From Neelides folsomi (taxonomy: Eukaryota > Arthropoda > Collembola > Neelipleona > Neelidae): a stretch of 64,000 nt of DNA. The notes under the pieces are model-generated. The model ran no database searches, was not told where the DNA came from, and saw only the letters and a program-made list of their open reading frames with translations. The DNA lies in the NCBI GenBank assembly GCA_034687125.1, contig JAQGBZ010000348.1, positions 1-64,000 on the forward strand, read 5' to 3'. How positions within the stretch are numbered: the first letter of the stretch is position 1; every line of letters starts with the position of its first letter. This document shows, in pieces, positions 31,475 to 42,547 of the stretch. Made by a program: the position numbers and the translations under genes.

Positions 31475-33773
31475 ATGGCTTCGGGGTCGAGCAGTGATAA
31501 AACTGTGAATAAGGTCGCACTTTGTTCGGCGATCTTTGCGGGTTTTGCCTACGTGGGCTACTCCGTTGTACGGACGGCCTTCCATCGACGACGACGAGAG
31601 GGAGATGGTAAGTTCATGTGGTTCATTGATTAGGATCAATTGTTCAAAGTTCATTTTTGACCCTTGATTGTTTTTGGCAGTGAGTTACCCCGAAGGTGAG
31701 GCGCGGCTTTACTTCCGCCGTTTGTCTCAGACGACTCAGACGGATGCTCTTCTCGGGCAAATGGATTTGTCAGGGGGAGGGCGAATCATCCTACGCCCGC
31801 TCTCCGTCCAAGAGAGGATTCGCGAGTTGAATTACAGAGCCAGACATTTCGCCGATACCATGTTGGCTCTTCAGTCAGGCGCATTTACCGTAATAATCAT
31901 CTCTCAAAATATATTTTATATTTATTAATTCCATAAATAATTTTTTGACACTTTGATTACTTATAATATAAGAATGTGAAGTAGTGTAAAATTATTTTAC
32001 TTGTAAAATTGTTTTAATTATGGTTTTATTTCTTAATGTAATTTAATTTAATATTTTAATAATTTTGTAGGGAAGTGTGACATTGAAAGGGCCTGCCCAG
32101 GTGGGGGCTCGAAGTCTTCAAGCTAGTCCCTGGTCATCTCCACGAATCCTGAGCCCCGTGGATGTCCGGCACTTTATTGCAAGCCGAAGTTCCGACAACT
32201 TGAGTATCGTGCCCGTCGAGGGCAGTTCCCCGGTAAGGAGACGATGGTCGAGGAAGGCTGTAGGGCGCAAAGGCGGAGCCGTCGACGATTCCTCCGCACA
32301 GATCGCCGACATCAGCGAGGATCTGAAGGACAAGCTCGAGAGTTTGAGTCTCAAAGGGCGAGCGATGGATTCCTTGGAAGCCAAAACTCTCGTGGCTCTC
32401 CTCTTTGCAGCCGACGAGTCGCTTCTCGAGCGGGCTTTAATCACCTTAGCCAATCGTAAGACTCCATTAATCCCCATTATACACCTTCATTCCAATTGTT
32501 CAAAACATGTTTGGTTTCAAGTGGCGACGCTGGAGTCCAATCAGGCGAGTTTAAGGGAAGCCGGCGCCCTTCCGAGACTTCACAGTCTCCTTACACATCC
32601 AAAGCCAAATCTCCGCCTCGCTGCGATCAGAGCAATGGGCAACATGGCACTAGCCGAGCAAAATCAACGGGAACTCAAGGTATTTAAATTTAAAAACTGT
32701 TTCCGTTTCATTCAATTATAGTGGCAAAAATGGAGGGGAAAATATTCCAAAGACGCACACTTATTTTTATTGGACTGTGTCAGCCGAATTTTTTTTAATA
32801 TTTGCTTATTGAATTAAAAAATTGAGTTCAAAAAATTAATTTTTTAGAACTCCGTGCCCGTCCTCCTCTCGTACGCAGGCGGCGAAGAGGAAGAACTGGG
32901 AGTTCCTGAACCTTCTCATTCCCTTGCTAAAGAAGAAGCCGCCGAAGCTGCCCTCACCACACTCGCAAACCGTAAGAATTATTGAGATAATGGTTGTTTT
33001 TATTTAGTGGATTTAAATGGGATTTTAAATCAATGAATGTTATTCCAGTCGCCCTCCTCGTGGATGGTCATGAGGAATTTTGGCTGGCTCTCCATGGGCT
33101 CCTTGGCCTCGTTGATGGTCCTTCTTTGGCACTCCAAGTCCAAGCCCTCAAACTCCTTGTCAACCTCTCAACAAATGAGGAAATGGTTCCCCGACTCCTC
33201 GCTGCACAGGTAATTGAGCAAAACTGGATAAAAATTTACCACTTACAATTAGATACAATTGATTATCCTTAATAAGCTTTAAATTATGCACATTATGATT
33301 ATTAAATTATTGTGAGCCTTTCTCAAATGATGTTTGAATGTAGAATTAAAGATAATTTATTATTTTAATCGATGCTTAATGGTCATTTATTAACTGGTTT
33401 ATTTAATTGACTTATTTGTAAAATGTTTCTATTAAAATTAATCAAATGAAAATTTGATTGGTTTCAGGCTCCAAAACGACTGTTGTATCTTCTTGAGCCA
33501 ACAGAAGAAAGTCAAGTCCTCGTCCGGCTCTTGACCCTCCTGGGCAACATCGCGGGGGTGGCCAAGAAGGGGGGATTGACTCCCTCGTGCCTGCCCCTGG
33601 AGGACAAAGCCCCCTCGCCCGATACCCTCTACGCTGCCTTGTTCGGGCTAAGCGGGAAGGAAGCAGTAGGGCGAAAGACGACCGCGCTTCTCACACTCCA
33701 CCCCGATGAAGAGGTGAGAGTTCAAGCCCGGCGACTCTCCGCCGCCCTTACCTCCTCAACCACCTCTACATGA
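31475..33773 (+). CDS. ARMC10: ARMC10-like armadillo protein, mitochondrial outer membrane
   Basis: This is an armadillo-repeat protein of the ARMC10/ARMCX group, whose members are anchored in the mitochondrial outer membrane and affect mitochondrial transport and dynamics. Exons are 31475-31607, 31681-31889, 32071-32455, 32522-32679, 32848-32971, 33049-33209 and 33468-33773, for 491 aa. An N-terminal hydrophobic anchor (ALCSAIFAGFAYVGYSVV, about residues 14-33) is followed by an Arg-rich stop-transfer patch, as in the family. A linker follows, then helical armadillo repeats with LREAGALPRLHSLL, LRLAAIRAMGNMAL and LALQVQALKLLVNLS. The recurring splitting of introns within repeat units (phase 1 after ANR/TLANR) is typical of ARM genes. 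Orthology to ARMC10 rather than another member is inference. Confidence 0.78.
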
Positions 33774-33798
33774 GATCTCAGTCAGTAAAATATTCAAG

Positions 33799-34289
33799 TC
33801 AAATGGTCTGTTCTTTATTTACTTCCGTCTTCATCACTTCACTCTTTTGCCAGTCACGGAGTTTTTGGGATTCCAACAGTCCGCCGCCCAGTCCGGTCTT
33901 ATCGATGTTCTCCCGAATCTGCTCACTAAAATTTAAATCATTACATTAAAACAATTGGATTAATTGCATAAATTTAATTGCCAACCCAATGAGGTATTTT
34001 TACCAATTTTTATCATTTTGTCATACACACTCGTTCATATGTGAACTTGACATTTAGGACATAGACCAATAGTTTGTATTAAGTTCAATGCATCAATGCC
34101 AATTTAAATTAATTATGCTTTGGTTTTAGAGCAATTGATTTTAAGATTTCAGAGGTAGCAGACAGCGAATGCTAATTGGAATTGAATTTGGTCTCACCGT
34201 TCCTCAAGTTGTCGGTAATGAACAAATGTGATTGTTCCAATAGTAATGGCACACGCGGCAGCGAAGGACGACTTGGCCAATAAACTCAT
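33799..34289 (-). CDS. Small single-pass protein, PET117-like
   Basis: Two minus-strand exons, 34198-34289 and 33799-33925, give a 72-aa protein. The N-terminus is SLLAKSSFAAACAITIGTIT followed by FVHYRQLEER, resembling PET117, a small inner-membrane cytochrome oxidase assembly factor of about 80 aa. The hydrophobic helix then Y/H-x-x-Q charged region matches that pattern. The C-terminal half (LGGGLLESQKLRDWQKSE) is less like the PET117 proteins I know, so another small mitochondrial membrane protein is possible. Its stop is only 26 bp from the ARMC10-like stop, and the two genes converge, so their 3' UTRs must overlap. Confidence 0.6.
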
Positions 34290-34757
34290 CTTCGCCCTTG
34301 GTGGGTTAATTAAATACGGTAACAATTTATTATTTATTTACAATTACTTTTCACATGGTTACCAGGTTTATTTCTCGAATCGTGAGTTTGCCTTTAGTCT
34401 TACACCTTAACTAGGGGCATTACGAAACTTGCAAATTAATTTTAAATTATTAGTAATATTGTATTATATTTAACTATTTATATCATATTTAATAATTCTT
34501 GAGGTGAATTAAATGAAAAGGATTAAAATTATTACAAGGTAAAATGCTCTTTATTCATTATTATTGCTAATTTTTTTTAAAAAAATAGCTACTGAACGAT
34601 AGATTTATATTTCCGTATATATCAGTAGTTAAAAAGTAAAAAATTTCGTTAAATTGAAATCATATTGAGATTTTCGTTTGGAATGTGTGACTAGAATTTG
34701 TTGAACAAATCATTAATTAAATATATGGAAGCCTTGATTTCTCTGTCGCCGTCCGAT
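34290..34757. other. Short intergenic gap upstream of the PET117-like gene
   Basis: AT-rich sequence separates the start of the PET117-like gene from the stop of SPRYD3, both on the minus strand. No other feature was seen. Confidence 0.5.
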
Positions 34758-35880
34758 TCATCCAGAAAGTGGATTGAGATTAACCCTGACTTTTTCTCTT
34801 GGCGACATCATCCCAATGACGGGATAAAATCCTCCTTTTGGAATCCGAACTTCCTTCGTCCCAAGAAGCTTTTGATTTCTGAGGAAAAACACTTGAACCA
34901 CATCCTCGTACACTTGATTTCTAAAAATATCATATTTAAATTTATAGTCAAGTTTATTTGAACACTAAAAAATATTAATTTCATCATTGGAAATATAAGC
35001 AAAGATAACTCGATTTATTATTGACATTTTTCTTATATTATAATTTAAATATTCTTTTAATGATTCTCACCTGTTATTCCACCAGAGATCATCTTCGCTC
35101 TCACTGCTGTGCTCATTAGTTGGTGGACCTGGAGGAGCCGAGCGTCTACAACGAACCTTTGGAGGAATCACGTCGCTTCCGATTTCCCACGGCCAACGCT
35201 GCCAAGTACTTAACAAAATAGATACCATCACTCAATGGTAAAATTTTCCCCACTTGATTGTATTGATTATTTAAATTTTGAATTACTCAGGTCCCGGATC
35301 GACATATTTGACAGGGAAAACGAGTCCACAACCGAGCACATCATCCCGTCCACATCTTGGCCCAAACGGAGTTCCAACTCCAGAGCCAATAAATATTTTC
35401 CCATCATCGGCATGATAAGCAATTGAGCCACGGTTCCATCCTGGGTGTTTCCCCACGGGGTAATCCTTCCTCGCAAGTCCTATGGCCACATAGCAGGACT
35501 CTCCCGGGTCGAGGATCTTAACTTCGAAGAAATGGTGAAGAGGAGAAAGGGCCGTTCCGCCAACAGCCAACCCATTGTCCCGCACTGACTCCCCTCGACC
35601 CACGTACTCCAACACCTGTAGAAGAAATATAAATTGATTTTGCCCTTCCGCCCTCTTGACCTCACCGCTCCTCTGACCCGGACGTCGTGGAGTCGGGTCC
35701 ATTGGCGACCCGAGTGAGCCTCCATGTACTGATCGTAGATGGCAGTGGTTGGGGAGGAGCCAGGACGTCCTGGTTCTTGGCCGTGCTGGTCCTCGCTCTC
35801 TTCAGTTCTTCTTCGACTCTCCTCCACTCCACATCTCTCCCAACAACCTGGGACTGACAATGAGGATGTGAGGGAGACAT
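34758..35880 (-). CDS. SPRYD3: SPRYD3-like protein, apparently half length
   Basis: A SPRY-domain protein of unknown biochemical role. Certain minus-strand exons are 35666-(5' edge uncertain), 35287-35615, 35071-35208 and 34758-34920. They give WTRLHDVRVRGA, VLEYVGRGESVRDNGLA, the highly conserved GLARKDYPVGKHPGWNRG and SIAYHADDGKIF, and a C-terminus IGMMSPREKVRVNLNPLSG, all matching the second half of vertebrate SPRYD3. The vertebrate protein has an additional SPRY domain before this. No such exon is found upstream, where POMGNT1 starts on the other strand. In the SPRY frame the first in-frame ATG is at 35725. An ATG at 35880 opens a different frame that does not join correctly. A pyrimidine tract and CAG just inside 35858 could be an acceptor. 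The N-terminus is therefore unresolved. Confidence 0.8.
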
Positions 35881-38800
35881 GGACCCGCCGCGCCGTCCGC
35901 GGTCAGCCCGCCGACGGTTCTTGAAGAAAATCCTTCAAGTCTCCGTCGTCCTCATTCTCCTCGTCACCATCGGGCTCAATGTCTTGTTCATCGTCGAGAC
36001 TGGGCGCCGGCTGAGGGCTGACCAGAGACCTTCTGCTCCTGCTGCACCTCTCCAACGTAAGCTTTTTTTTAAATATATTTATTTCAACTAATGAATAATT
36101 ATAATAGCTCGATTTAATAATTTTTATTATTAAATCAACTTTATTAGGATTTTTCTTAGTTGTCGAACGAGATTAATTTTGTAATATTGAGAGTTATTCC
36201 TTGATTTATAAAAATGTTACCACTATGACTACTGACATTGAAAGGGTCAAAATGTGGTTTTCTCAATGTTTAAATGAAGTTGAAGTGTAAGCTCCATCCG
36301 GTTAGCTTAGTTTTTAATATCTTCTGTCTTCCAACACGAAATTCCAGGTCGTAAAGGCAGACCTCCTTTTGAAGCCTTCTTTTCCATTCAAGTAGAAGAA
36401 CTTCATTTATATACATTCATCATCACTGTGTCACTTTCTCAACATCTTCAGCCAATTCCCCATCCATTTGATTTATCCTTCATTTAAATAACTCTCATCA
36501 ATTTTGGCACTCGTTTTCATAAAGGATTAAATTGGAAAATTGTTCAACAACTTACTTACTTGCTAGATATGTAAAATTTGAGGGCTAAATGAGTGTTTAT
36601 ACTTATATATGTAGTACAAGGATCCTTGGTATCTTAATTTCTTACTGTCAAGATATCTTTATTTTGGTCATGGTGTAACAATTGATAGCGAAGGAACACG
36701 AAGTTTGGAAAAATTAAAATGACCTGTGAAGTTCAGATGTATGTAGATGAAGAAGCGATGGCAGAAATTTCAATTTTATCTTTCGGGCAGGGAGAATTAG
36801 CAAACTTCGTGTACCTTGACACGAAATGATTTATATCTTCGGCTTCCGATCTGGTCGTGATTAAACCCTCATGCATAGTTCTTCACCAACCGTGGAGTTT
36901 TAACACCCGTGATGAAATATCCATTTAAATTCCCATTCACAATTCAAACTTAATTTTCATTTTCCTTTTTTGAGCAGAAGTTGGTGAATGGAGCGGAGGA
37001 GCGCGGAGTTTGTCGATTCAAGTCGTCTCGTCCCAGTCGAGGGTCTCCGTCTCCGTGGATGGAACCATGGTGAGTTCCATTTGGGCAGTCAACCGCCCTT
37101 CCGCCGCCCCACTTTTACCATCCTTATCCCAAAGGGATCTTCAGAGATCTCCATGCATGACTGGGAATGAGATGGAAATTGTGAAAGAATATTTCACAAA
37201 AGTTGTGCGGGGCTAATGGGATCAATTCATCGTGAGATTTGAATTAATTCGGACCAATCCAAGGGAAAATTGAATTAATTTGGGACAATTGACGGGAAAT
37301 TTTAACTAATTGGGTTCAATCGAGGGGAAATTTCTTTTTATTTTATACAATTCTACCGGGGAATTTGGATGTCCCTACAGATGTACAGATTTTAATTTGT
37401 AGATTTGGAAATGAGGGTTCATCCCATTGGGCTCAATGGTTCAATTGTGGTATTTGACAGATCCTGGAGGATTCTGAGGGCGGGACCAGCCGGGGGATTC
37501 ACGTTCTTGTCCTCAACGAGGCGAGCGGGGCGGTGATGGCGGAGCGTGTGTTTGACACCTATTCACCCCATGAAGACGAGGCCATGGTCCTGTTCCTCAA
37601 TATGATCTCCGAAGGACGAATCCTCATCTTTGCCATCAAGGACGAAGGGACGTTCCAGATGAAGAAGGAGGCCCGCGAGGCGTTGGGGCGTCTCGGGTCG
37701 ACCAAGGCTTCTACTCTTGGGTGGCGTGACATGTGGGCCATGGTCACACGGAACACAGGCGGGGCGGGTGCTCTGGGAGAACAAATCTCAAAATCCTCAG
37801 AGTTTCATTCTTGGGGAGCTCCGTTGGCATTAAAAGTGGTCGTGCCGCTGGTTCCAGGCAAGTTCTTTCTTTTTAAATCCATTCATCACTCGACATTTGA
37901 ATTAAATATGGAAATGGGAATGAGAAGCCCTTTGAGTCAAATTGGAGGTAATTTCACTTTTTCTCATTTAATGAGAGAAAGAATTCTCATTTCTTTTTTC
38001 ACTTTTTATTGGAGGGGGAGAACCAACAAGATCCGTCTCTGTGTGGATAGATCAATTCTCAGTTTTCAACTCCTTCATATATTTTTTTATTATTTATTAA
38101 ACCCCCGAGTTTTCATTTCTTTTCCCTCATTTGGAGAAGAAGTTGAGAAGTTTTTTGAACAACTTTTCCAACTACCAACTTTTAAAAAGTGAATATCTGT
38201 GTGTGTGGATATTTGGTGGGAGGTTTTTGGATCAAATCCAGCGAATGCTCTTTCTTCTTCCTATCCACTTCAATGAAGGAACAAAGCGGCGATCAATTCA
38301 CCTCAATGGACGATCCATTCATTAAAAACCAAATCCCCCTTCTATGCATCTCCCCACAAATGTCCCATTAATTATATAAGTCTTATATCTTTTAACAAAC
38401 ATAGCTTAATACAACACGAACATGCACACATACTATTGTAGCTATTAATTCATGTATATTGGTAGAACGAGTCTTCTAAAAGTATATATATATCCAATTC
38501 TTGTATTATCTATAGAGGTGCCTTTCCCCCTTTCTCATAATTAACAAAAAAGATGTTCTCCGGAGTTCCCCGAGAGTTGGCCATTGTCAATAGATATTGA
38601 TTATTTTGTACCATTAGAAGACGGTTTAATAATAACATTGGAATCTATGAAAAAGAAACTTTCCTTTTTAGTCTTTCAGGACGAGGAAGAATGATGGGAA
38701 AGGATTAGGTTGGGGATTGGTATTTAATAGTGAAATATTTATATAGCCATATTTTGAGCCCTTGTTTCTTATACGTGAATATTTTGAACATACCTAATGT

Positions 38801-41800
38801 AATATAGATAGTTGAGAGTTTGAATTAAACCGAGGTGGTATATTTGAACTGTAGGGATTTTGAATCTTTTTCACTTAATAAAAATTGGATTTTGAAAAGA
38901 TTTTAAAATTCCGGTCCTCGTCCCCATTCATTCTTCCTTGGGTTATGGAAATGGAGGTTGTCCCTTTAAGAGGATTTGGGGAGAAATTTGAAGGAGAAAG
39001 GATCCTTTTTCTAAATCCATTTAATGGGATTTCATGTTCCAAATTTCCTCCACTAATTCCAATACCTCGAGGTTGTCTGTATAATTCTCTAATATTGGAG
39101 GGAGGATCGATGTTGTGTGTCCGGAGGGGCTGGTTGTTGTGGGGTCGAAGGCCTCGTCGGGAATCGACAGGTTCCGTTGACTTCCCATCCACTTCCCATA
39201 CTGCCCATCCGCCCACCTGAGCATAATGAGGAAAACTGTATTCTCCGCTCCACGACACCTGCCCACAAATCGACCCACATTGGCCATCTGCGATCAAAAA
39301 TAAATACCCTCATTACCCACATTTATATATATATATATATAAATAAATGACCATATATGACCATATATATATGGTCATTTAGTTTTCTTGGTGTGATTTT
39401 CACACTTTATTAAATTTATTATATTCATTTTCTTATACTTTCACGCTCTCTATTTTATTTATGTTTAAATTGAAAGCTGGCCACTAGTGTTAAACCTTTG
39501 TCCAAAATTGTCTCAAGATTTGTTACACACATACCTAGGAATAATAGAAGACAGGAAAGCAATGTCCATGGGACACCATATGGAAAAAATGGATGTCAAT
39601 GATTGTCATTATAAATAAATGTAAAATCCTCATGTAATGACTTTACAAACTCTTCATGTCATCTTTTATGTAATGGGTTAATAAATAATGGAATGATTTT
39701 TAATTATGTAAACCAACTCGGGGGTAACTGACAATGGTCGATTGTTTACACCTCTACTTGTCACTTGGATGGATTGTGAAGCTTGGGAAATTGTAGAGGT
39801 TTTCTCAAGGCTCTACAATTCCCAGAGATATTAAATAACACTCTGATGAAGCCTAGTGCAGAGGAAATTGAGGAACAAATCCTGGGGATTTATCCTTCAG
39901 GGAAGTTCAACAAGTTTGATCGAAGAGATCATCTGGGGTCAATGTGACTCAAATGTCTACTTACAATCTCAACGTATTAATTTATATATTATATATATAT
40001 ATATATATATAAACCATGATTGGATTCTTATCGATCTGAGTGAGCTGAGTCAGCTGACTGTGAGCAAGAGCTGCTTGACGCTTGTTGGTTCCATTTAGCT
40101 CCATAAATATTTTATCAAATTATGAGTCTTTATTCCTCCTGTGGCAAATTGAATTGACATGAAGTGAGAGGAAAAGTTTGGACATGTTTGAATTAAATGT
40201 TTGGAGGCCGGAGGAGGAATTTGTCCAATTACTAATTAAATCCTCTTCCAAAATGAGAGTGAAATTGGGAGATTAAAAATTAATTAATTTCCTCTTTCAA
40301 ACCGGGGAGATTTGTAAAACGGAAAGTTGGTCATTTGAGCCATATGTTATTTTATTGATTATGATTATGGATGAATCCATTGGTTTATAATGATTCAATG
40401 GCTTAACTCAATCTTTTATTATTAAATTTTACTTTCAGCTCATTGGACCCAATAGATTAAAACCAATTGTTAAAATTCCCATTATAATCATGTTAATGCA
40501 TGTAACTACTGTATGTATGTGTAGTGTAAAAGATTGTTGAGGGGATTTTGCGTGGAACGAAATTCATTTGTCGTTTAATTGAGGCTTCAATTCTGTGAGG
40601 TTTGTTTTACTCATTTATTTTATTTTCAACAGAGGCTGAATGCGGATGGGAAGGAAACGATGAAAATTCCCGCCGTCGTGAGTTTTGCAGCCATGTTGAA
40701 GGTTACGGCGGGATTTGTTCTTGTCGTGACCCCGCCCCTCTTCTCCTTCCTTCCCCTCCCAACCCTCTTCTCAACTATTCGACCTTTGACATCCCGGTTG
40801 CCGTGATTGCCTCTAACCGCCCTCACTATTTATTCCGCTCCTTGCGAAGTCTTCTCTCAGCTGCAGGGGCAAATGCCGCCATGGTGACCGTCTTCATTGA
40901 TGGATATTACGAAGAGCCTTTGGCCGTCAGTCGTCTTTTCGGTCTCAGAGGAATTCAACACACGCCACTGGGGGTTCGGAACGCAAGGATTTCCCAGCAT
41001 TACAAGGCCTCTCTGACGGCCACTTTCAACATGTTCCCAGCCGCCTCACATGCATTGATCGTCGAGGAGGACTTGGACGTCTCGCCTGACTTCTTCTCTT
41101 ACTTTGCCCAGACCCTGCCGGTGCTTGAAAGCGACCCGAGTTTGTATTGCGTCTCGGCCTGGAATGACCAAGGCTACATTCATACAAGTTCTGACCCTTC
41201 GGAGGTCTACAGGGTCGAGACAATGCCAGGACTTGGATGGCTCCTTCAAAGGAATTTATATAAAAACGAGCTTGAGCCCAAATGGCCGACTGCTGACAAG
41301 GTATGGGAGATGTTGTAAAAAAATTCATTACTACATTTATCCATGTATTACTATGACTATGACTGATATTAAATCCACCAATATTAAATTGGTTAGCTTT
41401 GAGAGAATGTATATGTAATGTAGACAGTTAATTATTGAACTGTAATTCAAGTTGGGCAGTTAGAGTAAGAATGAGAGGACATTGGGGGTAATTGTAATGA
41501 TTAATTAAAGTGTTTTTAAGGAGATCCTTATCGATCTCATTTGACTGCCATGGGAGAACAATGTGTAACGGGTTTTTTTTGTTTTTAGATGTGGGACTGG
41601 GACATGTGGATGCGACTGCCGGAGGTTCGCAAAGGCCGCGAGTGCCTCATCCCCGACGTCTCGAGAACGTTTCACTTTGGGGCTTCTGGGCTGAACATGA
41701 ACTCCTACTTCCAAGACGTGTACTTCAAGAGGAGAGCTCTCAACACCCGACCGGCCGTCCCTTTGAACAATGTCAAAAAGTGAGTTCATTTTTCACTTTG

Positions 41801-42329
41801 GGCCAAATCTCATTAACAGTGGAAAAATCAAAGTAATGTTTCTTTTTCCAGAGTTCGTCGCGAGTCATATGAGAAATTGGTGCGAGAGTTGATCAACGGT
41901 GGGATTCCGCTGGATCACTCCAAGTCTCCATGTGAGAGCGAATTTCTCCCTGTCGGGACCACCAACTCAACGTTCCTCCTCTTCATTAAAATGGAGGATC
42001 AGAGAGATTTCAAGACTTGGCTCCAGGTTGCCAGAGTAAGTTTAAAACTATTCTTACATTATTAAATGATTAATGATTTAATGATTATTTTTGATTTTGA
42101 ATTGATTTTATTCTAATATTAGTATTACTATTTTGAATTGTTTTAGTGCCTTAAAATCTGGGACCTGGATGCTCGTGGTTTCCATAAGGGGTTGTGGAGG
42201 CTGCGTGTGGGGAAGGCGGGGTTGCTAGTGATCGGCGTCCCGGCCTCGCCCTATGCCACACTCAAACCTCGAAATGTGACGCCGATCTGCGTCGACCCGC
42301 CCCGCCAACACCCCACACAACCCCAATAA
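35879..42329 (+). CDS. POMGNT1: POMGNT1, protein O-mannose GlcNAc-transferase
   Basis: POMGNT1 is a Golgi type II enzyme that adds beta-1,2-GlcNAc to O-mannose, for example on dystroglycan. Exons are 35879-36056, 36978-37069, 37461-37857, 40633-41300, 41589-41779, 41852-42035 and 42147-42329, for 630 aa (human about 660). A basic N-terminus and TM anchor ([19 protein letters not shown]) are followed by the stem carbohydrate-binding domain ([20 protein letters not shown]). The GT13 catalytic domain has [18 protein letters not shown], the metal-binding EEDLD near residues 367-371, [17 protein letters not shown] and MWDWDMWMR. Intron 3 (37858-40632) starts with GC (CCAG/GCAAGT) instead of GT; the frame and homology require it. 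The start codon overlaps the uppermost possible SPRYD3 start. AATAAA lies at 42358-42363. Confidence 0.96.
36057..36977 (+). other. POMGNT1 intron 1
   Basis: A 921-bp intron. No exon, repeat or SPRY-like coding sequence was recognised on either strand. Confidence 0.6.
37858..40632 (+). other. POMGNT1 GC-AG intron 3 with exon-like islands
   Basis: This 2.8-kb intron is about ten times its neighbours. Three islands look more coding-like than the AT-rich rest. On the minus strand, 39021-39287 is an open frame after a good acceptor (TTTTTGATCGCAG), with motifs such as [17 protein letters not shown]. Also on the minus strand, about 40010-40100 begins [17 protein letters not shown]. On the plus strand, about 39800-39935 follows AAATTGTAG and contains [20 protein letters not shown], faintly EF-hand-like. 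They do not join into one gene and none is identified. AT microsatellites lie at 39330-39350 and 39980-40010. Confidence 0.4.
39356..39382. repeat. AT-rich palindrome
   Basis: TGACCATATATATATGGTCA is a perfect 20-bp palindrome preceded by a further TGACCATATA copy, inside the large POMGNT1 intron. It could form a cruciform; no function is supported. Confidence 0.7.
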
Positions 42330-42547
42330 TAGATCTCATCATTCTTATCTATTTGACAATAAATAGCCTTCTTTCACTCACCATCCATTCTTTATTTTAC
42401 ACATACATTGATGAGATTTGAGTAATAAAATTAGCAGCGGAGTTGACTTAATTAATGAAGTAAAAGGAGATTTCATGGACTTTCTGTTAGCGAGGTAACA
42501 AAGGTAAGTTTTAAGTATATATTCGGATAGTTGTTATTTTGACAAAA

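Noticed and set aside
37858-38192. Continuation of the POMGNT1 exon 3 frame past 37857
   Set aside because: Homology stops at the GC donor and resumes exactly at 40633; the extension is AT-rich intron.
39021-39297. First SPRY domain of SPRYD3 hidden in the POMGNT1 intron
   Set aside because: None of the three minus-strand frames shows the GW...S-x-AYHADDG pattern of SPRYD3.
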